Assembly: GCA_024515975.1 (NCBI GenBank)
Contig: JAMSKV010000018.1
Span: 1-58,341 of the forward strand
Direction of reading: 5' to 3'
DNA length: 58,341 nt
Origin: Endosaccharibacter trunci
Lineage (GTDB): Bacteria; Pseudomonadota; Alphaproteobacteria; Acetobacterales; Acetobacteraceae
Position 1 is the stretch's first letter, and every line of letters starts with the position of its first letter. Position numbers and translations under genes: made by a program. Under the pieces are notes generated by a model. It was not told the origin of the DNA. It did not search any database and saw nothing but the letters and a program-made list of their open reading frames with translations. Positions 19,105-27,099 of this stretch are shown here, piece after piece.

Positions 19105-20079
19105 TCATCCGGAGTGACCGTCGAAGCCTGGATACTGTCTCTTGTAGGCAGCACAGAGACGTTTCCTCCTAGATTCGGTAGTCCCGCCGCCGGATGCGCG
19201 ATCTACTACCAAACCGGCAGCTTGCCATGGACCTTGAGCAACACCGGTCTGGATCAGTCGGTGCATTTCCTCGATGAGCGGGGTATCCTGTTTGGCGTAG
19301 CCGCCGGGCGAGCGGCGCCGCCCCTGCGCGGTTTCAGCAACCGGTTCGTTCGCCCTCTGGAAGACGCCGTCGCTCACCAAACCGACGCGCACACGCTCAA
19401 ACCATCCTCGATTCTTGGGCTGCCCTATCCGAGGACGATAATCCTGAACTGACGCCATCATGCCGGTACGAGGATAGCGCCTTGGTGCGTGCCAGATGCT
19501 CAGGGCCTCCCACTCCCCAGCCATAAAGGGCTGCCATCCGTAAGGCTGGTGATCCTCGTTGAACCACTCTCCGGCAAGCTCGCCTCTCGCCAGCATTTGG
19601 CGAAGGCTTTCAGCAAGGGTGTCTCCGACCTCGAAGAAAGTGCCGATCTCTCTGGGAGCGAGATCAGCTAGGCGATCGCGAGAACGGTCGCGCCAGAGAT
19701 CGGCCTCATAGCTTTGCAGAGCGATCCGGGCAGCACCGAAACCACCAGCACGCTCGAAAGACTCCCGCGCCTGCTCCCATGCCTGCCACAGGGAAACGGG
19801 CGCGGCCATTTGCATCGCGATGCCGAGGTCTTCCACCCAAGCACCCGCGGCGGGAAATTGAGGCTTCGATTGGTCGACCAGTGGTCCCGCCGCCCCACGC
19901 CGGCTGTCCCCACGATGTCGGAACGGCGCGGCCGGCGCGGCGTGGGGGCCGCGCACGAGGTGGCCGCCTAGGCCGCGCCTGGATGGCAGCATCCATCCCC
20001 GCGAAGGCCCACCGCAAGTGATTTCCACTCCCCGTGTCAGGCCTTCGGCATCGACTGCCGCCGCGGCCATGGCGCTCAT
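19105..20079 (-). CDS. hypothetical protein with C-terminal recurring 'PLIxEMxxLI' domain
   Basis: A 324-residue protein, function unknown. Residues about 120-215 contain WEQARESFERAGG, LWRDRSRDRLADLAP and EWFNEDHQPYGWQPFMAGEW. The last 55 residues (DTPLIEEMHRLIQTGVAQGPWQAAGLV, then ESRRKRLCAAYKRQYPG) look like a small helical domain that I associate with unnamed proteins of alphaproteobacterial mobile elements. The start at 20079 overlaps the upstream stop (ATGA). No signal peptide or catalytic motif was seen. Confidence 0.6.
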   Translation of the reverse strand: MSAMAAAAVDAEGLTRGVEITCGGPSRGWMLPSRRGLGGHLVRGPHAAPAAPFRHRGDSRRGAAGPLVDQSKPQFPAAGAWVEDLGIAMQMAAPVSLWQAWEQARESFERAGGFGAARIALQSYEADLWRDRSRDRLADLAPREIGTFFEVGDTLAESLRQMLARGELAGEWFNEDHQPYGWQPFMAGEWEALSIWHAPRRYPRTGMMASVQDYRPRIGQPKNRGWFERVRVGLVSDGVFQRANEPVAETAQGRRRSPGGYAKQDTPLIEEMHRLIQTGVAQGPWQAAGLVVDRASGGGTTESRRKRLCAAYKRQYPGFDGHSG

Positions 20080-20609
20080 GACTGCGCTCTCCCGGATGCA
20101 AGCGTGGCCGCTCGGCGGCGCCAGTGCTCGATACCGCACGCCGGGACGGCCTGACCGATCGGCATCGCCGAGCGGTCCAGCGCGCAACCATCCAAGATCA
20201 GCAGGTCTGCGAGGGCGCCGGCCGCGAGTGCCAGCTCCGTGTTGCCCGGGCGATTGACGACGGCGCTGCTGCGCTCGAGCAGCCTTCGAACCAGCAGGGC
20301 GAGCTTCAACGCGACATCACCGCCGTCTCGGCTTATCTCGGCGGCGGCGAGATCACAGGCCCCAGCCGCCGCGGCGTCCGCGTCGCCGGCGAGAGCATGA
20401 TCTTCGGCATCCTCGGCACAGAGCTTCAGTGCAGCGCTGCGGCGGGCGGCATTTCGCACCGGACTGTCCATGCTGCGCGCTATCGCCAACTCCGCAACTT
20501 CGCGCAGGATCACCTGTCGCGCCGTCCCGAGGGCATCGTCGAAGCCCTGGGCTCGGCCGGCCTGCGCAGGATTCGGCTCGCCAGAGGCGAACTGCGGTCG
20601 CGTCGTCAC
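20076..20609 (-). CDS. hypothetical helical protein
   Basis: A 177-residue Ala-rich protein that looks almost wholly alpha-helical (TARQVILREVAELAIARSM, ALKLALLVRRLLERSSAVV, LALAAGALADLLILDGCA). Family not recognised. It starts with GTG at 20609 in a GTGA overlap with the upstream stop, and its own stop overlaps the next ATG. The longer open frame to 20849 is shadow sequence of the gene upstream. Confidence 0.6.
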   Translation of the reverse strand: MTTRPQFASGEPNPAQAGRAQGFDDALGTARQVILREVAELAIARSMDSPVRNAARRSAALKLCAEDAEDHALAGDADAAAAGACDLAAAEISRDGGDVALKLALLVRRLLERSSAVVNRPGNTELALAAGALADLLILDGCALDRSAMPIGQAVPACGIEHWRRRAATLASGRAQS

Positions 20610-21061
20610 GACCACCCCCCGCGCAGCACATCCTCGGTCAGGGACCAGATCAGGCCGTCCCTGGTGTCGGGTGGCGGCACCGCCGCGCAGCCGAGGCGCA
20701 AACGCACGGCATTCGCTTTCGCGGCCCGACCGCTCGGAGTGACGGCCGGTCGGCTTGCGATCGACGCCTCGAGCGCGCGCTGTCGGTCGAGGCACTGATT
20801 GATCTCCGCCTCGGCGGAGACGGGCAGCGCGCATCCGTAGCGGTCGCATGCGGCACCGATCAGGATCTCGGCATCCCGGTAGGTTGCCGCCTGCTCAGCG
20901 CAGAGAGCGATCAGGACGGCATCGTGCGAGGCCGAGATGCCGGGTGCGGCGGACCCCGTAGCCGTTGGCGCGGCCACCCACCCATGGCGATCGCCAGCGA
21001 TCCCCGCGCATCCGGCGAGGCTCGCGGCTTCCAGCACCGTCCGCCGCGAAAGGCCGCTCAT
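20606..21061 (-). CDS. small protein with twin-arginine-like leader (paralogue 2)
   Basis: 151 residues. The N-terminus MSGLSRRTVLEAASLAGCAGIAG resembles a twin-arginine signal (SRRTVLE) with a short hydrophobic stretch. The body keeps the pattern AVLIALCAEQAATYRD, then ALEASIASRPAVTPSGRAAKANAVRLRLG, then GLIWSLTEDVLRG. The same order is seen in the neighbour at 21058-21519, so the two are tandem paralogues. Small Tat-leader proteins of this pattern are familiar in alphaproteobacterial prophages, but their function is unknown. Start overlap is ATGA and stop overlap is GTGA. Confidence 0.7.
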   Translation of the reverse strand: MSGLSRRTVLEAASLAGCAGIAGDRHGWVAAPTATGSAAPGISASHDAVLIALCAEQAATYRDAEILIGAACDRYGCALPVSAEAEINQCLDRQRALEASIASRPAVTPSGRAAKANAVRLRLGCAAVPPPDTRDGLIWSLTEDVLRGGWS

Positions 21062-21519
21062 GACGGCACTCGATCGTTCGGATGCAGGGCGGAATCGAGC
21101 CGCTGCAGATCCGCGCACAGGGACCAGAGCAGGGCATGTTCCTCATCGGGATCGCCCATGTAGCCTAGCTGCGCCCGGATGACCTGCGCCTTGGCGCATA
21201 GCCCCTTCAGGATGCTGGCGGAGAGGAGGGCCATCGAGTCCTCGATCTCGTTGGTCCGATCGATGGCATCTCTCTGTTGGTCCCAGACTTCCTGGGGCAG
21301 ATCGGCACCATACCGTTCAGAGCTCTCCCGGATCAGGGTGGCGAGGCTCTGCTGCGCCTGCTTGTGCTTCGAAGCCAATGCCACCAGGGCAAAGTCGGCG
21401 CTCATCGGGTGAGTGGCGCCTTCGAGTCTTTCCGGCCCGGCGACCGTCGCCGCGGCAATGCCGGCCAACCCGGTGAAGCCCGCGATTTCGATCAGGGCGC
21501 GTCGCGTCACGCTGCTCAT
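21058..21519 (-). CDS. small protein with twin-arginine-like leader (paralogue 1)
   Basis: 153 residues. The N-terminus MSSVTRRALIEIAGFTGLAGIAA has a TRRALIE motif and a hydrophobic core of about 16 residues. The body has ADFALVALASKHKQAQQSL, EDSMALLSASILKGLCAKAQVIRAQLG and HALLWSLCADLQRL, matching the order in the next gene. Export by the Tat system is only suggested by the leader; it could also be a membrane anchor. Both ends overlap neighbours by 4 bp. Confidence 0.7.
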   Translation of the reverse strand: MSSVTRRALIEIAGFTGLAGIAAATVAGPERLEGATHPMSADFALVALASKHKQAQQSLATLIRESSERYGADLPQEVWDQQRDAIDRTNEIEDSMALLSASILKGLCAKAQVIRAQLGYMGDPDEEHALLWSLCADLQRLDSALHPNDRVPS

Positions 21520-21734
21520 CGTCCGGCCTCCAGCGCTGCACGGCCGGCTGGCGTGACGATGAATTGCGGTTCCGGATGCCGGCAGTCAGCCGAGGCGGTC
21601 GCTCCTGCGGGCGCGGCCGCAAGCTGGCGTTGATCGACGGCTAGCCTGGCGCTGGTGGCGCGGCAATCCGGCGCCAAGCCGTCCGCATGCGGTGCCCGGC
21701 AGCCACAGGGCATGATATGGGTGTGCGCAGCCAT
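21516..21734 (-). CDS. small Cys/His-containing hypothetical protein, first gene of the leftward operon
   Basis: 72 residues, MAAHTHIMPCGCRAPHADGL with Cys10, Cys12 and a later Cys24 and Cys51. No family was recognised. It is supported mainly by context: its stop overlaps the next ATG by 4 bp like the other junctions of the operon, and it begins just after the inverted repeat that separates it from the divergent XRE gene. Confidence 0.55.
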   Translation of the reverse strand: MAAHTHIMPCGCRAPHADGLAPDCRATSARLAVDQRQLAAAPAGATASADCRHPEPQFIVTPAGRAALEAGR

Positions 21735-21763
21735 GTCCGAGCTCCACTCGGTTGATGGTTAGG

Positions 21764-21795
21764 CCGAGGTTGAGGATCCAACCCCTCAATCTCGG
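21764..21795. promoter_or_regulatory. inverted repeat in the divergent regulatory gap, possible operator
   Basis: CCGAGGTTGAGG at 21764-21775 and CCTCAATCTCGG at 21784-21795 are complementary at 11 of 12 positions with an 8-base spacer. They lie 30 bp upstream of the first gene of the leftward operon and within the 147 bp shared with the divergent XRE gene. A binding site for the XRE protein is the natural guess; a 5' hairpin is the alternative. Confidence 0.45.
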
Positions 21796-21881
21796 TCGCT
21801 TTATGTTGTTCAGAAAACCGAACAGGGTTAAGATACTCAAGCGATGCCTAAGCGCAAGAGAAATCTGCACGTGGTTCTGAA

Positions 21882-22142
21882 TTGACGCCCGGCCAATGCC
21901 GAATGGCCCGAGCCGGCCTGCAGCTTGGTGTCCGTGAGCTTGCGGAAGCCGCTGACGTGTCAGCCGATACCATTGTGCGGATGGAACGCGGCGAGACGCT
22001 CCGCGCCCGAACAGTCAAGGCGATACAGACGGCACTGGAGGCTGCCGGCATAGAATTCATTGCCGAAAACGGTGGCGGTCCAGGCGTTCGCCTCAGAGGT
22101 TCCACCCCCGGAGCCCAAGGCGACGCATCTGAGCAAGATTGA
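21882..22142 (+). CDS. XRE-family transcriptional regulator, putative element repressor
   Basis: 86 residues starting from TTG 21882 (MTPGQCRMARAGLQLGVRELAEAADVSADTIVRMERGETLRARTV). The HTH covers residues about 8-50. The tail ALEAAGIEFIAENGGGPGVRL is the common ending of this small XRE group. It is divergent from the long leftward operon and probably represses it or itself through the gap 21735-21881. Confidence 0.85.
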   Translation: MTPGQCRMARAGLQLGVRELAEAADVSADTIVRMERGETLRARTVKAIQTALEAAGIEFIAENGGGPGVRLRGSTPGAQGDASEQD

Positions 22143-22476
22143 CGCCCTCCCGCTTGGCCTTGCCCCTCGCTACTTCTCAGCACGGCAGGCGGCCGCCTAT
22201 CTGGGCGTCGGCATCGACACCTTCCGCCGGGAAGTGGAACGCGGCTGGTGGCCGAAACCGCTGCGCCGTGGAGGCGCGCAAGGCCTGGCCACATGGGACA
22301 GGCGCCTTCTGGACATCCATGCTGATCGATTGTCCGGGCTAGAAGCGACCACCTGCGCCGAGCCGCCGGCGATTGTCGAGCCTGCCGTCAACCTGGTTGC
22401 CAGGATGGACCGCACGCGAAGCGACGGCCTGCGTACAGACCGCCGGAGACGATCGGAACATGGGGGCGGGCAGTGA
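22060..22476 (+). CDS. AlpA-like helix-turn-helix DNA-binding protein
   Basis: The part from codon 34 on is clear: RYFSARQAAAYLGVGIDTFRREVERGWWPKP, then GLATWDRRLLDIHADRL, a winged HTH of the excisionase/AlpA type. The true start is uncertain. The frame first opens at TTG 22060, inside the XRE gene, with a GTG at 22072 as an alternative; a start near the XRE stop (about 22126) would leave only the HTH. Its stop overlaps the next GTG (GTGA). Confidence 0.7.
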   Translation: MPKTVAVQAFASEVPPPEPKATHLSKIDALPLGLAPRYFSARQAAAYLGVGIDTFRREVERGWWPKPLRRGGAQGLATWDRRLLDIHADRLSGLEATTCAEPPAIVEPAVNLVARMDRTRSDGLRTDRRRRSEHGGGQ

Positions 22477-22910
22477 AAATGACGGAAGCCGCTGCAGCTA
22501 GAACCGAAAGACCCGCGGTCAGGGGCGAGACACACTCAGGCCCCGAGCGGATCAGCTGGTCATTCGCCGAGGAAGCATCTGCGCGCGGGATCTCGGTCGG
22601 GCATCTCCATGCCTTGGTGAGGCAGCATGCGGTGCCGATCCTAAGGGCCGGGAGACGGGTGCTGTTCGATCGCGTCGCATCGGAGGCCCTGACCGAGGCG
22701 CTCCGATGCCGGCCGGTCGGGAGAATTGGCTCGACCGCGCGAAGCGTGCGGGGGATCGCCCAGCCGCGCGTTATTTCAGATGAGAAGGCGTACGAGAAGG
22801 CCTTGAAGCTGCTCGAACGCTCCGATGCAACGCCTATTGAAGCTGGTTCTACGCGCCTCAGTGCCCGGCGAACACAATGTGCGCGTAGCAGATCGCCTGT
22901 TGCAACGTAG
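22473..22910 (+). CDS. second helix-turn-helix protein of the rightward operon
   Basis: 145 residues from GTG 22473 (or ATG 22479). Residues about 27-70 read RISWSFAEEASARGISVGHLHALVRQHAVPILRAGRRVLFDRVASEAL, an excisionase-like HTH with the 'R-x-x-LFD/Y' wing. The C-terminal half is basic and unrecognised (EKAYEKALKLLERSD). The GTGA overlap with the upstream gene suggests coupled translation. Confidence 0.65.
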   Translation: MKMTEAAAARTERPAVRGETHSGPERISWSFAEEASARGISVGHLHALVRQHAVPILRAGRRVLFDRVASEALTEALRCRPVGRIGSTARSVRGIAQPRVISDEKAYEKALKLLERSDATPIEAGSTRLSARRTQCARSRSPVAT

Positions 22911-22964
22911 ACACGATATCATTGGTAAGGCAGTTTCGTGTCGTCCGTCGACCAGAGATCGTCC

Positions 22965-23819
22965 ATGCCAAAGGAAATCATCATCTATTGCGACGAGTCG
23001 GTGCAGAAGGGAAAGTTCTATTCCAATTTTTACGGTGGTGCCCTTATCACCTCTGACCATATCGACGAGGTTCGGAAGTGTATAGCCGACAAAATGCTGC
23101 AGCTGAATTTAGGATCAGAGGTTAAGTGGACGAAGATTACTGAAAATTACTGCGAGAAGTATATTGAATTGATCGATACTTTTTTCAATATGGTGGCAGT
23201 TGGTAAAATAAAGCTCAGAGTCATGTTTAGGCAGAACCTGCACGAAGCGGTAGGTTTGTCTGATCAGCACTTAGAAGATCAATTTTTCATCCTATATTAC
23301 CAATTCATCAAGCACGCGTTCGGACTGAAATTTGTCAGACCGCGTCCCGGGAAGACAAGACTACGCCTATATCTAGACCAGCTGCCAGATACACGAGAAA
23401 AGGCAGAAAAGTTTCGTGGCTACGTGGCAGCATTGGGCGCCAACAGGGCGTTTGTAGATGCCGGACTGACGATCGATAAGCAGGATATTGCTGATATAGA
23501 GTCTCATAGCCATCCTATACTGCAATGTCTCGATGTTGTTTTGGGAAGTATGCAATTTCGGCTTAATAATCTGCACAAAGAGAAGCCAGAGGGTGCTAGA
23601 AAAAGGGGAAAGAGGACTATTGCAAAGGAGAAGGTCTATAATCATATAAATAGACGCATTAGACAAATATATCTCAACTTCAATATCGGAATTTCCACTG
23701 GTGTTAGAGACAATCCCGCCAACGTTTGGCGCGATGTATATCGCCACTGGCTATTTATCCCCAGCGATTTTCGGATTGTTGGTGAAGGTAAGCACAAAAG
23801 GCGACCCCGCCACGACTAG
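22965..23819 (+). CDS. DUF3800 domain protein
   Basis: 284 residues from ATG 22965 (a GTG at 22938 with AAGG upstream is also possible). It has the DUF3800 layout: KEIIIYCDES near the N-terminus, GSEVKWTKI, LRLYLDQLPD in the middle, and SHSHPILQCLDVVLGSMQFRLN near the end, with acidic residues placed as in RNase H-like folds. The function of DUF3800 is unproven; members turn up in mobile elements and in defence gene neighbourhoods. Codon use is clearly AT-rich against all its neighbours, which points to separate acquisition. Confidence 0.85.
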   Translation: MPKEIIIYCDESVQKGKFYSNFYGGALITSDHIDEVRKCIADKMLQLNLGSEVKWTKITENYCEKYIELIDTFFNMVAVGKIKLRVMFRQNLHEAVGLSDQHLEDQFFILYYQFIKHAFGLKFVRPRPGKTRLRLYLDQLPDTREKAEKFRGYVAALGANRAFVDAGLTIDKQDIADIESHSHPILQCLDVVLGSMQFRLNNLHKEKPEGARKRGKRTIAKEKVYNHINRRIRQIYLNFNIGISTGVRDNPANVWRDVYRHWLFIPSDFRIVGEGKHKRRPRHD

Positions 23820-23831
23820 CCTTACGGTTTA

Positions 23832-23850
23832 TCCCAAGTGGAACTTGGGA
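23832..23850. terminator. hairpin after the DUF3800 gene
   Basis: TCCCAAG and CTTGGGA form a perfect 7 bp stem with a 5-base loop 12 bp after the DUF3800 stop. There is no T-run after it on either strand, so it is a weak terminator candidate between two converging units. Confidence 0.4.
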
Positions 23851-23957
23851 CTTCGTCGGTGGCAGGGTCGTCCCCGAATCTAGGGATGCGAGCGATTCAC
23901 GTCAACAAAAATATCGACATTACCGAATGGGAGGTACAGCCGAGTCCGTCTTGAACG

Positions 23958-24834
23958 TCATATCGTCGAAAGCGCAGCGAGCACGCTGGACGGTGAGGCA
24001 ACTACGTCGGCGAAACCAACTGCAACTGCCTCACCGCCCATGTAGGTGGCAGCCTGCGTTGCGCGCACGGCAACGGGCGTCATACCGCGATACCGAGCAA
24101 CCGTCCGAACAAGCAACTCGCCCATCGCGTCGATCTGAGCCTGGATCCGCTCGAGCACTTCCGCCGGTAGCGGTTCGAACTCGTTGCCGTCCGCCTTGTG
24201 GGACCCGTGAGTGATTAGCGTGACGTTGATCCCCTGCGTAGTCAGGGCAGCGGAGAAGTCCGCATGCATCGTCATGACGCCGACGCTGCCGGCGCTCCCC
24301 GTGCGTGGCACCAGGACGCGATCCGCAGAGGATGCGATCACATAGGCGCCGGAATAGGCGACCTCGCCCAGCATCGCCCAGATCGGCTTGCGACCCCGGG
24401 CGGCAAAAATCTCGTCAGCCAAGTCGAGGCAGCCGGCGACCTCGCCGCCTGGACTGTCGATATCCAGCAGGATCGAACAGACCGCGTCATCGTCCAATGC
24501 TTCCAGGAAACAGGCACGGATGCCGTCATAGCTTGTCATGCCGCAGGCCGGCTGCATCGTGCCGAGCTTCTGCACCAGTGTCCCCTCGACCGGTATGATG
24601 GCCACACCGTCGATCACGGCATATGGGGCAGGTCGCGATCGCCCGACGGCAATTGGACACGGCGCCTCGAACGGTGTTCCTGCCTGGCCAGGGAGAACGC
24701 AGGCTGGCGATCCCGAAGCGATCTGCCATCGCCGCAACGACGATCTCCGCCTTGAGCGGATGGATCGCCAGCGGGACGTTAAAGAGCTTCTGGGTGACGT
24801 GCGCGAAGCGTGCGGGGGAAATCACGATCTTCAA
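23958..24834 (-). pseudogene. S49-family head maturation protease (SppA-like), frameshifted
   Basis: The C-terminal 230 residues are a clear phage S49 serine peptidase: VIDGVAIIPVEGTLVQKLG, SILLDIDSPGGEVAGCLDLAD, VAYSGAYVIASSADR with the nucleophile serine, GSAGSVGVM, and SHKADGNEFEPL with the base lysine. The expected N-terminal part (FAHVTQKLFNVPLAIHPLKAEIVVAAMADRFGIASL) lies just upstream but in another frame, beginning from TTG 24834. A single-base shift between about 24660 and 24720 breaks the gene; a sequencing error cannot be excluded. In phages this enzyme cleaves scaffold or capsid protein. Confidence 0.75.
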
Positions 24835-25075
24835 GCCTGGTTGGTGGCGCGAGGGTTCTGACCGCCCGTATCCGGTCGATTGGCTTGCCCAAGGTCGCAA
24901 GAGCGGGGGCCAGAGCTGCCTTCGCCTCGACGTGCGCACGCCTTGCATCAGCTGATGCGGCCAGATTTGCCGCGTGGAGGCGTTCGCGCCGGCCTGGGGT
25001 GTAGTGCTCGAGTGGGCGGACGTCGTCGAGCAACGACGCGGTACCCGTTGCCTTGGCGTTGTCGTCGGTCGCCAT
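24779..25075 (-). CDS. hypothetical protein after the tape measure, possibly truncated
   Basis: 98 residues starting 2 bp after the tape measure stop, MATDDNAKATGTASLLDDVRPLEHYTPGRRERLHAANLAASADARR and so on. Up to about residue 78 it looks like a genuine helical protein. The last 20 residues are an out-of-frame reading of the start of the S49 gene, so the gene was probably cut by a deletion with its junction near 24835-24850. Confidence 0.5.
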   Translation of the reverse strand: MATDDNAKATGTASLLDDVRPLEHYTPGRRERLHAANLAASADARRAHVEAKAALAPALATLGKPIDRIRAVRTLAPPTRLEDRDFPRTLRARHPEAL

Positions 25076-25077
25076 CG

Positions 25078-27099
25078 CTAGTAACCCCCGTGCGGATAGT
25101 TCTGCCCGTAGTCGTATTCGAAGTCGATCGATCCCGCGCGGGCGGCCCCGGTCACCTCCATGGTGGCTGTGGTACCAGGGGGAGCGTTGGCAAATTGAAT
25201 CTTGACTGTGATCTCGCTTCTGGCCGGGTCCATCATGCTGCGCTCACCCGGACTTGCGCCGGCGGCAGCATCGTCATCCGGCGCTTCAATACTATCAGGC
25301 CCGTGCAGTTCGATCTTCTTCGGAATGTCCAGTTTGGGAAGTGGCGGGAGCGGCGCGGGCACACGGATGTCGAAGGACACCGGCGCCGGTACTGACGCAG
25401 CAGCGGTCTCGGCGGCGGTGCTCGGCATCGACGATGCTGCAGCCGCGCTGGCCGCGGGTGGGGCGATGTAGGCATTCTGAGTCCAGCCACGCCCGTAATG
25501 CCGACTGCCGTCATGGGCCGGATCGGCAACGTGCGCGGCGCCGCCGCGACCTGCATTCGATAAGGCTGGGTGGGTCGGTCCGAACGAGGTGGCGAGGTCG
25601 TTGAGCCATTTCGGCAGATGCAGCAGGCCGTAGATGATGCCTCCAACGGCGGCGAGCTCGGCGCCACCCAGGGCGAGGCCGGCAAGACCTGCAGCGCCTT
25701 CCAGCGCCATGCCCCCGGCGCCTGCAAGCCCCTCCGCGACGAGACCGCGCAGGAAGGCCTTAGATCCTGCGCTCTTCAACGCGACCTCCGCAGCCTCCTC
25801 ACCCTCGACGGCGGCAGTTTTGGCGGCGGTCTTGCCAGCGGCACCCGCAGCCTTTCCCCCTCCAACCAGCGTCGCAGCTTCAGTCGCTTCGGCGGCCTCG
25901 GTAGCAGCAACGCCTGAGGCACGCCAGGCACCGACCAAATCCTTATTGATCTTGATCGCGAGAAGACCAACATCTTTAGCGATCACGGCGAGTGCCCGAA
26001 CCGGAGCGGTGACACTCCAGGCAAAGCGGGCAGCGGCAATAACGACGACAGCCTCTGCAATCCTATGCCAGCCGCCCGCCATTTTCGCTACTGGATCGGC
26101 GTACTTTTTGAGTTCCTCGAGATCGTGAATAAAAGTCCCGAGGTGTAACTCTCGAACGTCAGCGACCAACGCGTGAACATCATCTTTGATGCTGTTGCCG
26201 AGCCAGTCTCTGTTGGCTGAAATCCAGTCGCGCATGTCGTCGACAATGGGCGTCAGGATCGGCGCCAAATCGGCGGTGATGGTGTCTTTCAGGCCTTCGA
26301 AAGCAGCGTCAAGCTCGATCCAGCTGTTCTTGTAGGCCTCGACGTTCTCGGTGTCCTCGCGGCTGAAATGGGCGGACAGGCGCTCGGATGTTTGGCTGAG
26401 ACGCTCCAGCCCTTCCTTCCCGAGTTTCAGAAACGGGATCAGCTCGGCGCCGGACCGGCCGAACAGCTGCATGGCCACGGCGTTGCGCAACGTCGTGTCC
26501 TCGGTGCGCTTGAGGCTCTCTGCCACCAGCGGCAGCACATCGTTGACGTTGCGCATGTGGCCGTGGGAGTCGCGCAGCGATATGCCCATGCGAGCGAAGA
26601 TCTCGGCCGCCTGCTTGTTCTTGCCGCTGGCGGCGTCGACCATCACCCGCTGCAGCTTGACCATGCCGGTCTGCATGGACTCGATCGGCACGTCGGTCTC
26701 ACGCGCCGCCAGGCGCAGGCCTTCGAGCGCCTCGGTGGTGATGCCGATCTCCTCGGCCATCGCGCTCATCTGCGTGCGTGCCTCGGCCGCCTCGCGGGTC
26801 AGATCGACCAGGGCGCCGACCGACATGGCAGCGCCGAGCAGCTCGAAGGCCGGGATCATGTCGGAGAGACGCTCGTTGGTCTCGCCGAAAATCTCGCCGA
26901 CCTCGCCAAAATGGTCGCGCAGGACCTCGGACCGTTCGGCGAGCAGGGCGAAACTCAGCCCGGCCTCGTGCGCCTCGTGGTTCACCTCGTGCAGCTTGTG
27001 CCGCATCGCGTCGAGTTCGGCCTTGACCTTGCGCAGTTCGGCGCTGGCGTGGTCCTCGGCGACGATGTCAGCGTGGAGGACCTGATTTTCTGCGGCCAT
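25078..27099 (-). CDS. phage tail tape measure protein
   Basis: 673 residues. Residues 1-60 form a coiled coil (HASAELRKVKAELDAMRHKLHEVNHEAHEAG). The next 250 residues match the tape measure core (EARTQMSAMAEEIGITTEALEGLRLAARETDVPIESMQTGMVKLQRV and NAVAMQLFGRSGAELIPFL). An Ala/Gly-rich hydrophobic part lies at about 395-500 (LAGAGGMALEGAAGLAGLALGG), with a Pro-rich linker and a C-terminal beta tail (FANAPPGTTATMEV) after it. The protein sets tail length in tailed phages. It overlaps the chaperone extension ORF, as is usual. The gene is intact. Confidence 0.88.
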   Translation of the reverse strand: MAAENQVLHADIVAEDHASAELRKVKAELDAMRHKLHEVNHEAHEAGLSFALLAERSEVLRDHFGEVGEIFGETNERLSDMIPAFELLGAAMSVGALVDLTREAAEARTQMSAMAEEIGITTEALEGLRLAARETDVPIESMQTGMVKLQRVMVDAASGKNKQAAEIFARMGISLRDSHGHMRNVNDVLPLVAESLKRTEDTTLRNAVAMQLFGRSGAELIPFLKLGKEGLERLSQTSERLSAHFSREDTENVEAYKNSWIELDAAFEGLKDTITADLAPILTPIVDDMRDWISANRDWLGNSIKDDVHALVADVRELHLGTFIHDLEELKKYADPVAKMAGGWHRIAEAVVVIAAARFAWSVTAPVRALAVIAKDVGLLAIKINKDLVGAWRASGVAATEAAEATEAATLVGGGKAAGAAGKTAAKTAAVEGEEAAEVALKSAGSKAFLRGLVAEGLAGAGGMALEGAAGLAGLALGGAELAAVGGIIYGLLHLPKWLNDLATSFGPTHPALSNAGRGGAAHVADPAHDGSRHYGRGWTQNAYIAPPAASAAAASSMPSTAAETAAASVPAPVSFDIRVPAPLPPLPKLDIPKKIELHGPDSIEAPDDDAAAGASPGERSMMDPARSEITVKIQFANAPPGTTATMEVTGAARAGSIDFEYDYGQNYPHGGY

